Shown in pieces: positions 1 to 7,978 of a stretch of DNA of 60,874 nt (its first letter is position 1; each line of letters opens with the position of its first letter). The notes under the pieces were generated by a model, which saw nothing but the letters and a program-made list of their open reading frames with translations, did no database searches and was not told where the DNA came from. The stretch comes from an uncultured Prevotellaceae bacterium (lineage in GTDB: Bacteria > Bacteroidota > Bacteroidia > Bacteroidales > UBA932): NCBI GenBank assembly GCA_900314395.1, contig OMVB01000063.1, forward strand, positions 1-60,874. The letters are read 5' to 3'. Position numbers and translations under genes: made by a program.

Positions 1-1
1 T

Positions 2-703
2 ATGGCCGAGAAGTATTACGGGATTAGCCCCTACGCCTACTGCGCAGGAAATCCGGTAAACCTCGTGGATCCGGAAGGAAAGAAAGTGCAGATTTTTTAC
101 ACAGAAAATGGAAAAACATATAGTTTCATTTTCACTGGGAAAGAGACAAATATCCCAGATAATAGTTTTGTTAAAAGTTTTGTTGAAGCCTACCATTACA
201 ACAAGGATAATTGGGAAAAAGCCGGCTATGATGGTCAAGAACCAACATCACGTCTTGTGGAGAGAAGTGAAACGGTTAAAGTTATGAATAGCGGAACGGC
301 TGGAGATCGTTTTAATGATGAGTATAAAACTATTTATTGGAACCACGAAACTGGAATAGTTACTGATAATGGGGTTGTTCTTTCTCCTGCTACTGGATTA
401 GCGCATGAAGCAGATCATGCAAACGATTTTTTTGATAATCCTCAAAAAAATAATGCGCAATCAGACACCTCGGATAAAAAATATGGAACTGCTGAAGAAA
501 AAAGGGTAAGAACAGGATCTGAGCAAAAAACTGCTAGAGCAAATGGTGAAATAAAGAAAAACCAAAAAACAAGAACCAATCATAATGGTACAACAGTTAT
601 AGTTAATGGTGTTACTTCAACGGTAATTAATAAGGACAGGACAAATGAGTATAATAACCAAAAGAAGAAAGATGAATGGAAATCTTTATCATCTGAGTTA
701 TAG
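2..703 (+). CDS. RHS protein C-terminal end with HExxH toxin tail (5' partial)
   Basis: This is the 3' end of an RHS-repeat gene that starts before the window. Counting from base 2, residues 5-26 carry the RHS core-end signature (YAYCAGNPVNLVDPEG), after which such proteins change from conserved shell to variable toxin tail. The tail holds HEADH at 135-139, an HExxH zinc site, and EE at 165-166 that could give the third ligand. This spacing resembles M91/NleD-like zincin effectors, an inference from motif only. The tail is Lys/Asn-rich and AT-rich, unlike the GC-richer housekeeping genes, which suggests acquired DNA. The next gene overlaps its end and is the natural immunity candidate. The RHS call is firm; the protease activity is plausible but unproven. 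Confidence 0.8.
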   Translation: MAEKYYGISPYAYCAGNPVNLVDPEGKKVQIFYTENGKTYSFIFTGKETNIPDNSFVKSFVEAYHYNKDNWEKAGYDGQEPTSRLVERSETVKVMNSGTAGDRFNDEYKTIYWNHETGIVTDNGVVLSPATGLAHEADHANDFFDNPQKNNAQSDTSDKKYGTAEEKRVRTGSEQKTARANGEIKKNQKTRTNHNGTTVIVNGVTSTVINKDRTNEYNNQKKKDEWKSLSSEL

Positions 704-1223
704 TCTTATGATAGTATTTTTTACCTGTTTTTGTACCCCCAAAGACTTTAAAATAATAGACACCAAGAACGTGATGCACATTTATTTTGGTGCCGTACCT
801 TACGGAATTGAAACCCCTTTTGATATAGAAGATCCGTCTCAAATATTGGGTTGGGATGAGTATAGAGATACGCTGATTACAGATAGTGTAACCATAAATA
901 GATTTGTCTCTTTGGTCAACAGCCTTAAGCCTGCTAAAGAAAAAGCAGGTCTTGATATTAGAATAATTGCTTCAATTACAACGACAGAAGGCATAAAACA
1001 CAGGCTATGTTTTGGGTATATTGGGGGTACAAGTTATGATGGCGTTGAAATGGAAGACAATGATGAGTTATTTTCATTTCTGGATTCATTAATATATGCG
1101 AATCATGATTTGGAGTATTGGGCACCTTCTTTTTATAAAGAAGCAATAGAGCAGGGGCTGGAACCCGTGCCGGATAATTGGAAAAAGAAAAGAGGTCAAC
1201 GTCAGACAACACCAAAAGAATAG
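672..1223 (+). CDS. Putative lipoprotein, candidate immunity protein for the RHS toxin
   Basis: I do not recognise the family. The protein is about 183 residues, beginning with a short hydrophobic stretch (SLMIVFFTCFC) that looks like a lipoprotein signal ending at a cysteine, followed by a soluble, acidic domain. It overlaps the end of the RHS gene by 32 bases in another frame, and its AT-rich composition matches the toxin tail rather than downstream genes. Small genes directly after RHS toxin tails are usually immunity proteins, and a periplasmic lipoprotein would suit a toxin delivered to the envelope. Position is the only support for that role. An ATG at 645 would extend the protein by nine residues; an ATG at 708 would leave too short a signal. 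Confidence 0.55.
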   Translation: MNGNLYHLSYSLMIVFFTCFCTPKDFKIIDTKNVMHIYFGAVPYGIETPFDIEDPSQILGWDEYRDTLITDSVTINRFVSLVNSLKPAKEKAGLDIRIIASITTTEGIKHRLCFGYIGGTSYDGVEMEDNDELFSFLDSLIYANHDLEYWAPSFYKEAIEQGLEPVPDNWKKKRGQRQTTPKE

Positions 1224-1229
1224 AATTTC

Positions 1230-1258
1230 AGCCCGGGACGATAGTTCCGGGCTGTTTT
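1230..1258 (+). terminator. Rho-independent terminator after the RHS/immunity pair
   Basis: Bases 1230-1238 and 1245-1253 form a nine-pair GC-rich stem with one G-U pair and a six-base loop (CGATAG), followed by TTTT. It begins seven bases after the immunity-candidate stop. Confidence 0.75.
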
Positions 1259-1263
1259 ATGGT

Positions 1264-1425
1264 GATGATGATATCGTGAAACTATTCAAACAAGCGGATA
1301 CCTCTGTCGAGAAAGAGTGGCTGAAAAACCACAGTATAGATGGTGTGCTGGTCGATGAAAACGGCATCGCAACCTTTGTTGCTCTTGAAAATGATAAAAA
1401 CGCCGATGAATACCATGTATATTAA
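1264..1425 (+). pseudogene. Coding remnant with no start codon
   Basis: A reading frame ending at TAA 1423-1425 encodes about 53 residues of normal-looking protein, including DIVKLFKQADTSVEKEWLKN and a C-terminal ADEYHVY. The frame stays open upstream through the terminator hairpin but has no plausible ATG; a GTG at 1276 is possible. Codon choice looks more like the host genes than the RHS tail. It could be the displaced 3' end of an older gene or an orphan RHS tail fragment. I do not recognise a family. Confidence 0.35.
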
Positions 1426-1436
1426 CACTCAGTATT

Positions 1437-1505
1437 AGCAATAAAAACAAATACCAAAGTGCATGGACCCTTGATTTTTGCACTTTGGTATTTGTTTTTA
1501 TTGCT
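1437..1505 (-). repeat. Palindromic element A (GGTCCAT-loop family)
   Basis: Perfect 27-base inverted repeat, arms 1437-1463 and 1479-1505, around a 15-base loop. Read on the minus strand the loop plus the next base is AAAATCAAGGGTCCAT, matching the loops of elements B-E. There is no U-tract on either side, so it is not a standard terminator. It lies between the coding remnant and the end of the convergent fucosidase gene. Confidence 0.85.
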
Positions 1506-1540
1506 TGTAACGAATTGCTCTTGGCAACTCGCTAAGATAG

Positions 1541-2908
1541 TTATTTGCTGAAGCTGATTGCTATGGGTTCTTCCTTGAGGTTTTTAGGAAGGGCTACGGT
1601 TACTTTGCCGTCCTTGACCTTGGCGGTTAGGCGGGCTCCGGTATTAAGGAGCGTAACCTTGCCGCCCTTGGGGAGAGAACCCTCCCAGGAAAGCTCCGCC
1701 GGAACCTTTTCACCATCGGCAAGGGCATAAATGGCATAATTTGTCTTGCCGTCCTTGGAAGCAGTCACCCAAAGCTTGTCGGCAGGATGGTAGGCCTCGG
1801 TGGTACGGGTAGCGTAAATAGCGGCACCGCAGCGGCGCAGCCACTCCCCTATCTCCTTGAGGATATAAACCTGCTTCTCCTCTACAAGCCCCTGGGCGTT
1901 AGGGCCTATGCCAAGAACAAGGCAACCGCCCTTTGCAACAATCTCTGCAAGAATACCAATCACCTTACGGGCACTCTTGTAGGGAGCGTCAGGAACCCAG
2001 CCCCAGTCATTGCTGTGGGTAAGGCAGGACTCCCAGGGATGATTAACCTGAGCCTCCGGAATCATACGCTCCGGAGTCTGGTAATTCTCGTTAGGACCCT
2101 GGATGGTACGGTCTACGCAAATCATTCCGGGATAACGCGCACGAGCGTTCTCCAGGACGCCTTCAATGCCCACCTGGCTGCCGGTAATCCAGCCGCCGTC
2201 CAGCCAGAGAATATCAATCTGGCCGTAGCGGCCGCCGGTAATCTCATTAAGCTGGTTCTGGGTATACTCTACGTAAGACTGCCACCAGTCCGGATGAGAC
2301 TTGGGCTTGTAATTGGGCATACGGTTGGGAGTGGCATAGTAAGGGTTCCAGAACCCCGGATGATGCCAGTCCGGCTTGCTGAAGTAAGCGCCAATCATGA
2401 AATCCTTGTCCCTGAAAGCCTGGAACACATGCTTTGCCACATCCTTCTTGGAATTGCGGGCGAAAGGCCCGGCCTTGGCAATGGAGAAATCGGTATACTC
2501 CGAGTCGAACATGCAGAAGCCGTCATGATGCTTGGTAGTGAAGATAACATACTTCATTCCCGCATCCTGGGCGGCATCGGCCCACTGTACAGGGTCGAAG
2601 GCATAAGGATTGAAGACCTTGTAAAGGTCCCAATACCACTGCTTATAGCCCTCGTAGGTGGTGCCGGCGGGGCGGGTGATCCAGTCCTCGTTGCAGATGG
2701 ACCATGACTCCACGATACCGGGCACAGCATAGAGGCCCCAGTGGATGAGCGCCCCGAACTTAAGGTCCTGCCAGTCAGACAGTTTGGCAAGCACCTGAGG
2801 GTCCGTAGGCCACTCATATCCGTCGGCCTGCTTAACGATGTCGCTCTCCTGCGCACGCCCTATAAGGGCAGCGCAGAGAGTAGCAAGGGTAAGTAGAATT
2901 TTTTTCAT
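1541..2908 (-). CDS. Alpha-L-fucosidase, GH29
   Basis: A 455-residue exported glycoside hydrolase expected to remove alpha-L-fucose from glycans. Residues 1-19 form a signal peptide ending at GRAQ. GH29 landmarks visible are FGALIHWGLY (51-60), TKHHDGF (125-131) and the nucleophile Asp in LWLDGGW (D237). The C-terminal 90 residues look like the usual small beta domain. Its ATG shares one base with the M6 protease stop (TAATG), so the two are translationally coupled, and it is the third gene of the BACON-M6-GH29 operon. The context suggests degradation of fucosylated glycoprotein such as mucin, which is inference. The acid/base residue cannot be assigned by eye. Confidence 0.93.
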   Translation of the reverse strand: MKKILLTLATLCAALIGRAQESDIVKQADGYEWPTDPQVLAKLSDWQDLKFGALIHWGLYAVPGIVESWSICNEDWITRPAGTTYEGYKQWYWDLYKVFNPYAFDPVQWADAAQDAGMKYVIFTTKHHDGFCMFDSEYTDFSIAKAGPFARNSKKDVAKHVFQAFRDKDFMIGAYFSKPDWHHPGFWNPYYATPNRMPNYKPKSHPDWWQSYVEYTQNQLNEITGGRYGQIDILWLDGGWITGSQVGIEGVLENARARYPGMICVDRTIQGPNENYQTPERMIPEAQVNHPWESCLTHSNDWGWVPDAPYKSARKVIGILAEIVAKGGCLVLGIGPNAQGLVEEKQVYILKEIGEWLRRCGAAIYATRTTEAYHPADKLWVTASKDGKTNYAIYALADGEKVPAELSWEGSLPKGGKVTLLNTGARLTAKVKDGKVTVALPKNLKEEPIAISFSK

Positions 2909-5409
2909 TAATTAACTGAAATTTCAAGGGTTATCTCCTCTGTGTTGCCGTTGGCGAAGGTAAGCTTGGCAGCAACCTTGTGAGAACCGGCGGTAAGGGT
3001 AACATTTGCGGCCGATGTCTCCGTTCCGTCAAAGAACCATACAACATTGGAAGGCTTGTTCGTATAGGCCTCCAGGAGCTTGAATGTGAATACATCGCCT
3101 GCGCTGTAAACACCGTCCTTAGGATTGTCGATGCTGTTGAAGCCCATAATGGCAAGAGAGGTCTCGCCTGTGCCGGGATCCATGTCACCCATCACATTGG
3201 CAGCAATCATGAGTGCTCCGTAACTGTAATCATACCAGTTTGTTGCAGTTTCAGAGAATGACTGATATACAAATGCACCTGTTTCCTTATAATTGTAGTC
3301 GAACGCCAGAGGCTTATCTGACGGTCCTTCTACGGCGTATCCGATCACTACCTTGGCATTTGCAGGGATAACAATTTCCGCATCGGAAATATCCATCTTA
3401 GTCCAGCCTTTGTATACAGGATTATCGACCTTGCGCCACAGGACACGCTGGCCGTTTATATCGATAAGGGCATAGACATTAGTTGCGCTTGCACAGCCAA
3501 CATAGAAGTTAAGCTCCGTAAACCTCATGCCTGCATAAGGAGCCATTTCACTTGCAGTGAAAGGCAGTCCGCCCATGATGCTGCTATTGTTATTATATCC
3601 AAGGTTGTAGACGGCAGGAGAATCGCTGTACTTGGACAGCACGTAATCCTCTACGGTACCTATAGGACGAAGATAGAGGTCCAGGGTAACGTCATAACTT
3701 TCAACATCAACCTGAATAGTCTTCTCTACAAAGCCTGACTTGCTGGCAGTAACCTCGTACTTCACAGCTTTGTCATCGTCATTGAGAACAACCTTATATG
3801 CACCCTCTGAATCGGTGGTGACGCTGTAGGAAGCATCCTTGCGGCTGATTCCGGAAGCAGAAACCTTGTTTGCAGCTGCCTGCTTTACAGAAGCGACATA
3901 AGGAGCAACCAAAACGTTGGCACCCTGCAATACATTGCCGTCGATATCGTAAACCTTACCGCTGATGGTGCGCTTAAGGTCGGTCTCCACATTAATGGAA
4001 ACTGAAGTGCTGCCTACGGTGATGTCACTGAGTTTGACAGACAGTTCCTTGCCGTCCCATCCGGTCGGGATGAATTTAGTGACATTGTCGGTACCGGGGA
4101 AAATCATCTTGTTCCTGTTGTTGTAGCTTGAGGAAGCGACAACATAGCAGCACGGGTGATCTGCATAGCAGTTAAGGTCATTGCTGTTCCAGAGGTCGAT
4201 GTAATTGTCTGTCTGGTCTACATGATAGATGAGCAAGCCCTTGGGAATATAGGCATCCCAGCCTGTTCCATCACGGAATTCGTAAACAAAGTACTCTTTT
4301 TCATCGCTGGCGGCAGGGGTGTAATATGCAACGTCATTCTTTACTGACTCAAGGGTGTTGCTACCCTTCTGGAACTTGCTGTAATCCTTCTTCCAGTCAA
4401 GCATGATACGCTCCAGTCCGGTCAGGTAAGGAGGAGTGCGGCCCTCGTTAAGATAAGGACCGGAAGACATGAGGTCGAAGTAGTCCATGTCGTGTGCATC
4501 TCCGTTGTCCTCATAGTCAGTATCATAGAAGTCCGGCAAACCAAGCACGTGACCGAACTCATGGCAGAATGTACCGATACCGCACATTGTGGTGCCGCTT
4601 GAGCCCTTGTACTCAGAAGTACAGGCGTAGCGGTAAACGCGGACGCCGTCAAAGTTGGCGTTGAAACGGTAGAGGCTCCATGCGTGAGGCCAGATGGTAT
4701 CATCGCCGCCGCCTTCTGCCTGGTTGTGACCGGCATAGTAGAAGAATACGTTGTCTACGTAACCATCATTGTCGATATCATATTTGGAGAAGTCAACCTG
4801 GCTGTCAAGCAGGACGCAGGCATCGTAGAGAGCCTCGTCAGGATGCTCGTCGTTGGTGCTTCCGGACTGTTTTCCGTAGTAGCTGTACGTCTTGTTAACC
4901 TTTACAGGGCCGTAAACATCGAAGCTGGGCTTGAACTGGCCATTGGAATTCTGTACATAGTAGTCTCTTGCAGAACCGGTTCCGCCGTTTGCGGAATAAC
5001 CCTCCTGGTTAAGCATGTTTGAAAATGCCTCGTTGGGGTTTTCCACAGTAAATGGAAGGTCACTGAACTCAACGAGAACGACAAGGAAAGGTTTTTCACC
5101 AATGGCGATATTGGACTGGCGGGCCTGCATAAGCATCTGGTTTGCGGCCTGACGCATGCTCCTGCTCTGCGCCGATGCACGCTTTGCGGCACGCTGGTCC
5201 GCTGTGGGACGCCAGAAACCGTCGGAACCGAGATTTACAACCTGGCCGTTCATGGTGGTCCAGCTGTGGAACTCGTCACCGTGGTTGACAAGTGTAACTA
5301 CGCTGCCGTCCGGCTGCTTGTACTGGTAAGGGGTCTTGGGGGCTACAACAGCCATCATGTAAAGAGTGCTCAAGACCAGAACTGTAAGTGTGGCTAATAT
5401 CTTTTTCAT
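2908..5409 (-). CDS. Secreted M6-family metalloprotease with regulatory-like domains
   Basis: An 833-residue exported protein. After a signal peptide (about 1-20) and a propeptide-like segment comes the M6 catalytic domain, with CHEFGHVLGLPDFYD at 282-296; H283 and H287 are the zinc histidines and E284 the general base. A carboxypeptidase-regulatory-like beta domain begins near residue 480 (RTISGKVYDIDGNVLQGANV), then a possible binding domain, and the last 80 residues resemble an Ig-like fold. It is similar in architecture to immune-inhibitor-A-type proteases. It sits between the BACON lipoprotein (four-base gap) and the fucosidase (one-base overlap), suggesting joint attack on glycoproteins. 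No clear T9SS sorting tail was seen. Confidence 0.9.
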   Translation of the reverse strand: MKKILATLTVLVLSTLYMMAVVAPKTPYQYKQPDGSVVTLVNHGDEFHSWTTMNGQVVNLGSDGFWRPTADQRAAKRASAQSRSMRQAANQMLMQARQSNIAIGEKPFLVVLVEFSDLPFTVENPNEAFSNMLNQEGYSANGGTGSARDYYVQNSNGQFKPSFDVYGPVKVNKTYSYYGKQSGSTNDEHPDEALYDACVLLDSQVDFSKYDIDNDGYVDNVFFYYAGHNQAEGGGDDTIWPHAWSLYRFNANFDGVRVYRYACTSEYKGSSGTTMCGIGTFCHEFGHVLGLPDFYDTDYEDNGDAHDMDYFDLMSSGPYLNEGRTPPYLTGLERIMLDWKKDYSKFQKGSNTLESVKNDVAYYTPAASDEKEYFVYEFRDGTGWDAYIPKGLLIYHVDQTDNYIDLWNSNDLNCYADHPCCYVVASSSYNNRNKMIFPGTDNVTKFIPTGWDGKELSVKLSDITVGSTSVSINVETDLKRTISGKVYDIDGNVLQGANVLVAPYVASVKQAAANKVSASGISRKDASYSVTTDSEGAYKVVLNDDDKAVKYEVTASKSGFVEKTIQVDVESYDVTLDLYLRPIGTVEDYVLSKYSDSPAVYNLGYNNNSSIMGGLPFTASEMAPYAGMRFTELNFYVGCASATNVYALIDINGQRVLWRKVDNPVYKGWTKMDISDAEIVIPANAKVVIGYAVEGPSDKPLAFDYNYKETGAFVYQSFSETATNWYDYSYGALMIAANVMGDMDPGTGETSLAIMGFNSIDNPKDGVYSAGDVFTFKLLEAYTNKPSNVVWFFDGTETSAANVTLTAGSHKVAAKLTFANGNTEEITLEISVN

Positions 5410-5413
5410 AAGG

Positions 5414-6649
5414 CTATTTCTTTATAATTGCACCTGAACCATCGGAGAGAGAGAGCCAGAAGTAGTTCTCATCTTCCTTTACAACATAAGCAGGACCGGA
5501 GTTCTTTGCAACGGTCTCGCGGCCTTCCAGGATCTTCAGGGCTACAGTTGCAACTGTTCCCAGTTTGGCATCGGCGGGAAGTCCGGAAATCTCAACGACC
5601 CTCAGGTCCTTGGGAGACAGCATCCTGAAGCCTACGGTCTCCGAGGACTTGAATACGGAAAGCTGGTCTGCACCCTTGGTATAGGTGTAGTCCTTGCCTG
5701 CAAAGTCATAGACACCGGGCTCGGTCTTGAGGATAACGGTATTGAAGGGGCCCTGGATAACGTCGTGGGTCTCTGTCAGATCCTCGTAGCTGAACTTGAT
5801 CTGGGCAGTCCTGGCGGTGTTTGCAGGGTTCTGGTCGATCCTGAAGGTGCTCTTCTTGGAGTTGAGGGCCTTTGTCTCTACGAAGTGGAGCCAGTCGGCG
5901 CCCTGGGTAACCTCTACGGAGAAGTTTACGTTGGTATTTGTGGCGATGTCAAACGTTCCTGCCTGATAGTCGCGGTTGGTGCTGCCCTCTGTGAAGACAA
6001 TCACGTTCTTCTGCTTCTGGGTAACAGGGATATTGATTGTTTCACCGCTGATAGTGAAGGTAAGGTTGGTCTTGCGGTCGCCTACATTCTCGTTGTCATC
6101 CTTGCCCTTGAGCTTGATGAATGCGTCGCCGGTACCGTTCTTGGGGGTAACGGAAAGCCATGCCTCTGCGTCTGAAGGAATGGCTGCGCTCCATGCACCG
6201 TTGACAACGATCTTGAAGTCTACGGTTTCCTGTTTGATAAGGAAAATCTCTGTCTCAGGGAACATTTCGGTAATGGCCTTCTGGGTGATGGTTACGGTCT
6301 GCTTGGATGAGCCTGAAGTAACGGTGATGACACCGGTACGGGCCTCAGCAGTCTTGTTCATGCCCAGTGAAACTGTGGCAGCTGTTGCAGCAGTAGTTCC
6401 TTTTCCTGAAGAAGGGTTGATAGTAATCCAGTCTACATTTGCCGATGCAGTCCATGCTGCATTGCAGGTAATGGTAATAGGCTTTGTTGTTGCCTGGGGA
6501 CTGAAGGTAGTCTGGGTCATGGCAACTGTAAAGGTAGTAGGAGTACCTCCGCCTCCGCCGCCGGTACCCGGTTCGTCCGATTCCCCGCCTCCGCAGGAGA
6601 GCGCAAAGGATGCCATGACTGCCATGGCAAGGAATTTTAATTTACGCAT
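5414..6649 (-). CDS. Surface lipoprotein with three BACON domains
   Basis: A 411-residue protein beginning with a lipoprotein signal (FALSC, C19 lipidated) and a Gly-rich spacer (20-36). Three BACON-type beta domains follow at about 40-125, 128-213 and 216-300, each with the typical WTASANVDWITINPSSGKG-like pattern and an ITQK-type ending. Residues 301-411 form an unassigned C-terminal domain. BACON domains in Bacteroidetes commonly occur in cell-surface carbohydrate- or mucin-associated proteins. It is the first gene of the operon with the M6 protease and GH29 fucosidase, so it may hold substrate or enzyme at the surface. That role is inferred; no catalytic residues are seen. Confidence 0.85.
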   Translation of the reverse strand: MRKLKFLAMAVMASFALSCGGGESDEPGTGGGGGGTPTTFTVAMTQTTFSPQATTKPITITCNAAWTASANVDWITINPSSGKGTTAATAATVSLGMNKTAEARTGVITVTSGSSKQTVTITQKAITEMFPETEIFLIKQETVDFKIVVNGAWSAAIPSDAEAWLSVTPKNGTGDAFIKLKGKDDNENVGDRKTNLTFTISGETINIPVTQKQKNVIVFTEGSTNRDYQAGTFDIATNTNVNFSVEVTQGADWLHFVETKALNSKKSTFRIDQNPANTARTAQIKFSYEDLTETHDVIQGPFNTVILKTEPGVYDFAGKDYTYTKGADQLSVFKSSETVGFRMLSPKDLRVVEISGLPADAKLGTVATVALKILEGRETVAKNSGPAYVVKEDENYFWLSLSDGSGAIIKK

Positions 6650-6681
6650 AACTATTAAATTTGTTTGTATTTACTGTTCCT

Positions 6682-6705
6682 GATATGCCGATATTGCGGC
6701 ATATC
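6682..6705. promoter_or_regulatory. Palindrome at the start of the BACON operon transcript
   Basis: GATATGCCG (6682-6690) and CGGCATATC (6697-6705) form a perfect nine-base inverted repeat with a six-base spacer. It begins about five bases downstream of the minus-strand -7 box, so it would cover the transcription start or form a hairpin at the 5' end of the mRNA. Candidate operator for the BACON-M6-GH29 operon. Confidence 0.5.
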
Positions 6706-6709
6706 TTTG

Positions 6710-6741
6710 CAAATATAGTTTTTTGAAACGATTAATGCAAA
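6710..6741 (-). promoter_or_regulatory. Promoter of the BACON-M6-GH29 operon
   Basis: On the minus strand TTTG (6741-6738), a 20-base spacer and TATATTTG (6717-6710) match the Bacteroidetes -33/-7 promoter. The start codon of the BACON gene lies about 60 bases further on. Confidence 0.7.
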
Positions 6742-6749
6742 ATATTACC

Positions 6750-6757
6750 TATATTTG
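6750..6757 (+). promoter_or_regulatory. Promoter -7 box of the GltD-like gene
   Basis: TATATTTG lies 33 bases before the ATG at 6791. The nearest TTTG upstream (6722-6725) is 24 bases away, longer than usual, so only the -7 box is well supported. Confidence 0.5.
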
Positions 6758-6790
6758 CAAGCACAAATGAAGCATTAATGACTACTAATT

Positions 6791-7978
6791 ATGAATACTG
6801 AAGCTAACCGTTGTTTGTTGTGCAGGAATGCAAGATGCATGAACGCATGCCCCGTACACACAAACGTCCCTGATTCAATGAGGCTTTACCGTGAGGGTAA
6901 GACAGCAGAAGCGGCAAAGGCCCTCTTTGAAAACAATCCGTTCAGCGCAATTACCTGCCAGGTATGCGACTGGGCACTCTTCTGCTACGGACATTGCGTC
7001 CTTAACGCAAAGAAGGTTCCCGTCCGCTGGTATGAAATAGAGCAGGAAATCTCCATGCCATATATCCTGGGAGACGCCCATGTGGAACTCCCCGCACAGG
7101 AAACCGGCAAGAAAGCCGCCATCGTTGGCGCTGGCCCTGCCGGCGTCGCCGCCGCCATCTGGCTCCGCCAGAAAGGCGTTGCAGTAGACCTGTACGACAG
7201 TTTCCCCCGCGTAGGCGGCGTGCTCCGCTACGGCATCCCGGACTTCCGCCTGGACAAGAAATACGTAGACGCATATGAGCGCATCCTGGACGAAATCGGC
7301 GTTGTCTTCCATGGCGGCGTGCAGATCGGCAAGGATATAACCGTTAAGGCTCTCAAAGACAGCCACGATGCCGTCCTGATGGCCGCGGGAGCCTGGGTTG
7401 CCAAGGAAATGCGCATCCCCGGGGAAGACAATCCGCACGTAATCCACGCCCTGGAATTCCTCAAGGAGCCGGAAAAATACAATCTTGGCAACAAAGTGCT
7501 TGTTGTCGGCGGAGGCAATGTGGCCATGGACGCATGCCGCACGGCTGTACGCCGCGGCTGCGACACCACGGTGGTTTACCGCAAGACCTATGAGAACATG
7601 CCCGCCAACAAACTGGAGGTAAAAGAGTCCCGGGAAGAAGGCGTAAAATATGAGGTTTTCACCGTACCGGTAGAGGTAAAGACCAGCGGCTCAAGGACTT
7701 ACGCTATCGTCCGCAAGTGTGAGAATTACACCCGCGAGGACGGTTCACTGGCCACCCGCATCCTTGACGGAACAGACTTTGAAATGGACTTCGACACCAT
7801 GATAGTGGCAGTAAGCGAGGGCGTAGACAAAGACCTCATGGAGGGCGCCTACCCGGACGGCCTTGAGGGCGTATTCACCGCAGGCGACTACAATTACGGC
7901 CCCAAAACCGTAGTCGAGGCCGTTCAGTCTGCAAAAGAGCAGGTAGAAGCTATTTCTTCTTTTTTAGGGCTTGCTTAA
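6791..7978 (+). CDS. FAD/NAD(P)-dependent oxidoreductase, glutamate synthase small-subunit-like
   Basis: A 395-residue cytoplasmic flavoprotein. Two N-terminal cysteine groups (C8, C11, C16, C20 and C56, C59, C65, C69) match the iron-sulfur module of GltD-like proteins. A first dinucleotide-binding site (VGAGPAG, 112-118) would bind FAD, and a second (VVGGGN, near 240) NAD(P)H. This family passes electrons from NAD(P)H to a partner subunit, as in glutamate synthase or NfnAB-type enzymes. No large partner is nearby, so the substrate is not assigned. The gene stands alone with its own promoter and its 3' end overlaps the convergent glsB-like gene by 29 bases. Confidence 0.85.
   Translation: MNTEANRCLLCRNARCMNACPVHTNVPDSMRLYREGKTAEAAKALFENNPFSAITCQVCDWALFCYGHCVLNAKKVPVRWYEIEQEISMPYILGDAHVELPAQETGKKAAIVGAGPAGVAAAIWLRQKGVAVDLYDSFPRVGGVLRYGIPDFRLDKKYVDAYERILDEIGVVFHGGVQIGKDITVKALKDSHDAVLMAAGAWVAKEMRIPGEDNPHVIHALEFLKEPEKYNLGNKVLVVGGGNVAMDACRTAVRRGCDTTVVYRKTYENMPANKLEVKESREEGVKYEVFTVPVEVKTSGSRTYAIVRKCENYTREDGSLATRILDGTDFEMDFDTMIVAVSEGVDKDLMEGAYPDGLEGVFTAGDYNYGPKTVVEAVQSAKEQVEAISSFLGLA

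Noticed and set aside
1437-1505. Elements A and B as bidirectional terminators
   Set aside because: Their position between convergent gene ends fits, but there is no U-tract, and a conserved loop is not expected of terminators. Partial terminator activity is still possible.
1787-2707. 306-codon antisense frame inside the fucosidase gene
   Set aside because: The GH29 motifs are on the minus strand. The plus-strand translation resembles no protein family.
5976-6683. 235-codon plus-strand frame over the BACON gene
   Set aside because: It is antisense to BACON repeats and takes its regularity from them.
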